Positions 6,501-7,324 of a stretch of DNA of 7,324 bases are shown here, piece by piece. The stretch is from CAXGUU01 sp964012875 (GTDB lineage: Bacteria > Pseudomonadota > Gammaproteobacteria > Ga0077536), in contig CAXGUU010000164.1 of assembly GCA_964012875.1 (NCBI GenBank), positions 1 through 7,324 on the forward strand, in the 5' to 3' direction. The number at the start of each line of letters is the position of its first letter. The first letter of the stretch is position 1. The notes under the pieces were generated by a model that was not told where the DNA came from, did no database searches, and saw only the letters and a program-made list of their open reading frames with translations. The position numbers were made by a program, and so were the translations under genes.

Positions 6501-7239
6501 CGGTTTTGCGCGGCTCGACGTTGTCGATTTGTCTGCCGATATTTTCAGACTGGCGAACGAATATTTCGCTGCTATCAATAATCGTGTGACCGAGGCCGAA
6601 AACGTCGATGCCTATATCACCGACGGTAGAAATTTTTTGTTACTGACAGAGAATACGTATGACCTGATTTCGATGGAAATTTCGTCCATCTGGTTTGCCG
6701 GCGCGGCATCGCTTTACAGCAGCGACTTCTACGAGCTGGCGCAAAAGCGTCTTAAGCCAGGCGGAGTCTTGCAGCAATGGATGCAGTTGCACCATGCCTC
6801 GCCGATTGACATCTACTACATACTGGGTTCGATGAGGCGCCAGTTCGATTACGTTTGGGTTTACGTGATTGGGTCCCAGGGTATTGTTGTTGCCAGTAAC
6901 GACATCAACGCCACGCCATCGGTCGAACATGCGAATGCTATGCACAGTGCGACTGCGCTCCGCGAGTCGATTGGTGCTTACGGCGGTTGTGCCGCCTCGC
7001 TTGCCGAGCATCTGCTGCTGGCTCCTGCAGATACGGACCATTTCCTGAACAGCCTTGGGGTGCCGGCCGAATATTTTGATTCGAATGACGACAACGCGTT
7101 TCTGGAATACAACACGCCCAAAGGCAACGCGCTGGACGGACAGAAGTCCTACCACGCAAACCGTAACTTGCTGGCTAGCCACGCGACTGCCGAAACCGCG
7201 AGCCTGCGCAGGCAACTGTCAGCATCCTGTGCCCAATAA
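3502..7239 (+). CDS. Fusion protein: AUR1-like PAP2 membrane domain + polytopic spermidine-synthase-like (aminopropyltransferase/methyltransferase) module
   Basis: One uninterrupted 1,245-residue frame. An in-frame TAG at 3493–3495 just upstream bars extension; ATG 3502 is taken as start, with 3505 equally possible. Residues about 24–413 hold some 11–12 membrane helices and a PAP2_3/AUR1-type signature: GMPSLHFGW (His300) and TGHHYLVD (His340, Asp344), the His–His–Asp set used by inositol-phosphorylceramide-synthase-like transferases and PAP2 phosphatases. A hydrophilic Ala/Pro/Glu linker (about 416–447) follows. Residues about 450–895 resemble the membrane part of 'fused MFS/spermidine synthase' proteins: SGAAALIYQVLFSK, YMAGLALGAWVGG, PTVLMGITLPLLARFF, LYAANTVGAALGALMAGY, and a second helix set with ASALNTLGNIAGVVVGG. 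The C-terminal soluble domain has NGKFQGNDS (950–958), the GEM pair at 961–963, Rossmann loop VIGYGTGN (985–992), acidic Asp1009, TDGRNF (1040–1045) and YDLISMEISSIW (1053–1064). Domain identities are firm. Substrates are unknown; lipid head-group modification is inference. Confidence 0.88.
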   Translation: MMGVRDEQPGIMGERRLAAANERTLTLGVAGVLLALEVVALSGLCRSAIAELWGTFGRWSPQGAPEVGRALAPMLIMYLVSAVHWRGPVFCLAAGLVFAGAVATVGTAGGAPGIFFYNTLAVAALAGIVHMLWQAKGVSLRRQVVVRRLLWGMAMTLLYSVVIVQLLTFGVTTRPLTYDESVYLLDAAYGFVPSRDVALLVGAAPTLSSIVEMTYNWIGAAIVLLFTLQVGRRHEAPVSVLHVMVLTGFLGSLSYHLYPVSGPQFAFPGMFPHALPELEQLRVGMTLTVPAARNGMPSLHFGWALALVLMAWHERQPLVRILYATFVALTAIATLSTGHHYLVDLIVAFPFIVAGMAVCSRHLPWTGCRSKWVGRGVAMYLLWLFALWFAIPTMVDWPLLLWLLSGATVAVSWFGMRELHAANASARAPEPEPLFAATAQTASANRETILVHGLFLVSGAAALIYQVLFSKQLTYVFGSMSTATNSVLATYMAGLALGAWVGGLIGPRTNRPILWYAYIEFAIAIYCALSPQIFDFVQAIYISFGQGLTPDARSLVFTRFGLGALCLIVPTVLMGITLPLLARFFEQRQAAFGVSVGALYAANTVGAALGALMAGYFILPALGVGRTTLVAVLANLFVAGLALDLHKRLGGTYVVETAKAAVVAAVDATAQRAGRAALIILLIGGFITLALEVNYIHLLAVAAGNSTYAFSLMLFAFLIGLGGGAETARRLMRHFGGLQLLAWLELALCVTILLSFRHINVLAEYFSVFSHYPLAYEWTAREFIRGTVCCVAMIPSAFLIGAIFPVAIDCVANGFPERQIRMLGVASALNTLGNIAGVVVGGFIMLPLVGSERGLWCLAATAFAVALYAAAIAGRFRPRFAGAAALTLVLLIGQPTSLNYDVLTTGANVYFAEQRWGHVVDHAESLDGGLTSVNENVFGSNQRVLTLLTNGKFQGNDSVGGEMVAQMGFAMAPMLHTDARDSALVIGYGTGNTSRVLHDAGFARLDVVDLSADIFRLANEYFAAINNRVTEAENVDAYITDGRNFLLLTENTYDLISMEISSIWFAGAASLYSSDFYELAQKRLKPGGVLQQWMQLHHASPIDIYYILGSMRRQFDYVWVYVIGSQGIVVASNDINATPSVEHANAMHSATALRESIGAYGGCAASLAEHLLLAPADTDHFLNSLGVPAEYFDSNDDNAFLEYNTPKGNALDGQKSYHANRNLLASHATAETASLRRQLSASCAQ

Positions 7240-7254
7240 AGCGACGACATCGGC

Positions 7255-7286
7255 TACAATCGCGGCGCCCGATCGCCCGGTAGAAT
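7255..7286 (+). promoter_or_regulatory. Possible −10 elements for the tRNA-Ser gene
   Basis: Two −10-like hexamers precede the tRNA: TACAAT (7255–7260), followed by a GC-rich discriminator-like stretch as in stringently controlled stable-RNA promoters, and TAGAAT (7281–7286), only seven bases before the tRNA 5' end. Neither has a good −35 at normal spacing. The first leaves a more usual leader and is preferred. No terminator is visible after the preceding gene in this 54-base gap. Confidence 0.3.
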
Positions 7287-7293
7287 CAAATTT

Positions 7294-7324
7294 GGAGAGG
7301 TGGCAGAGCGGTTGAATGCACCGG
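7294..7324 (+). tRNA. tRNA-Ser, 5' part only (truncated by window edge)
   Basis: The last 31 bases begin GGAGAGGTGGCAGAGCGG and continue GTTGAATGCACCGG. This is the acceptor 5' strand (GGAGAGG), T8, and a D-arm with GCA pairing TGC around AGAGCGGTTGAA, then the first bases of the anticodon stem (CCGG). The pattern is that of bacterial serine tRNAs. The ACCGG anticodon-stem start fits the UGA-anticodon isoacceptor as I remember it, but the anticodon and the long variable arm lie outside the window, so the isoacceptor is not proven. Confidence 0.85.

Noticed and set aside
6640..7215. Minus-strand open frame (191 codons) opposite the methyltransferase-like domain
   Set aside because: It lies antisense to the well-supported TDGRNF/EISSIW domain, has no Shine-Dalgarno that I can see and no recognisable motif.
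7240..7324. Integrative-element attachment site at the tRNA-Ser
   Set aside because: Only the tRNA 5' part is present. Integration usually uses the 3' end, which lies outside the window, and no integrase or direct repeat is visible inside it.
1..7324. CRISPR array, insertion sequence, or transposase/phage genes
   Set aside because: No regularly spaced repeats, terminal inverted repeats or mobile-element proteins were seen on either strand.

Overview
This window looks like chromosomal DNA of a gammaproteobacterium. GC is moderately high by eye (not computed). The gene order rarA–crcB–serS, followed by yccA and a tRNA-Ser, matches what I remember of Pseudomonas and related genomes. In those genomes the same neighbourhood also carries cysG and the tus sulfur-relay genes, which are absent here. 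No marker in the window fixes the genus; an uncultured marine or soil lineage is a guess.

Layout: bases 1–530 hold the 3' end of rarA (replication-associated AAA+ ATPase). Its TGA overlaps the ATG of crcB (fluoride channel, 527–901). After an 83-base gap comes serS (seryl-tRNA synthetase, 985–2265). All three read rightward and probably form a housekeeping transcript. Two genes converge on serS from the minus strand: a 59-residue two-helix membrane protein (2293–2472) and yccA (2581–3246), a Bax-inhibitor-1-family modulator of FtsH. A strong 10-bp-stem terminator between them (2537–2560) ends yccA transcription.

An AT-richer divergent spacer of about 255 bases (3247–3501) carries a plausible sigma70 promoter for yccA, GGTGA-type half-sites and a weak candidate promoter for the rightward gene. 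That gene (3502–7239) fills half the window and encodes one 1,245-residue polytopic protein. Its N-terminal third is a PAP2/AUR1-type (inositol-phosphorylceramide-synthase-like) membrane domain with an intact PSLH…HHYLVD catalytic signature. A short Ala/Pro/Glu linker leads to a membrane-embedded 'fused MFS/spermidine synthase' module, which ends in a soluble Rossmann-type aminopropyltransferase/methyltransferase-like domain. This three-part fusion is the most interesting object here. The window ends inside the 5' part of a tRNA-Ser gene (from 7294).

How the genes fit together: most are independent housekeeping functions (fork repair, fluoride export, serine charging, membrane proteolysis control). 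The fusion protein stands alone as a monocistron. Its two enzymatic signatures, lipid phospho-headgroup transfer or hydrolysis and a nucleotide-cofactor-dependent aminopropyl or methyl transfer, suggest envelope-lipid head-group modification, but that is inference.
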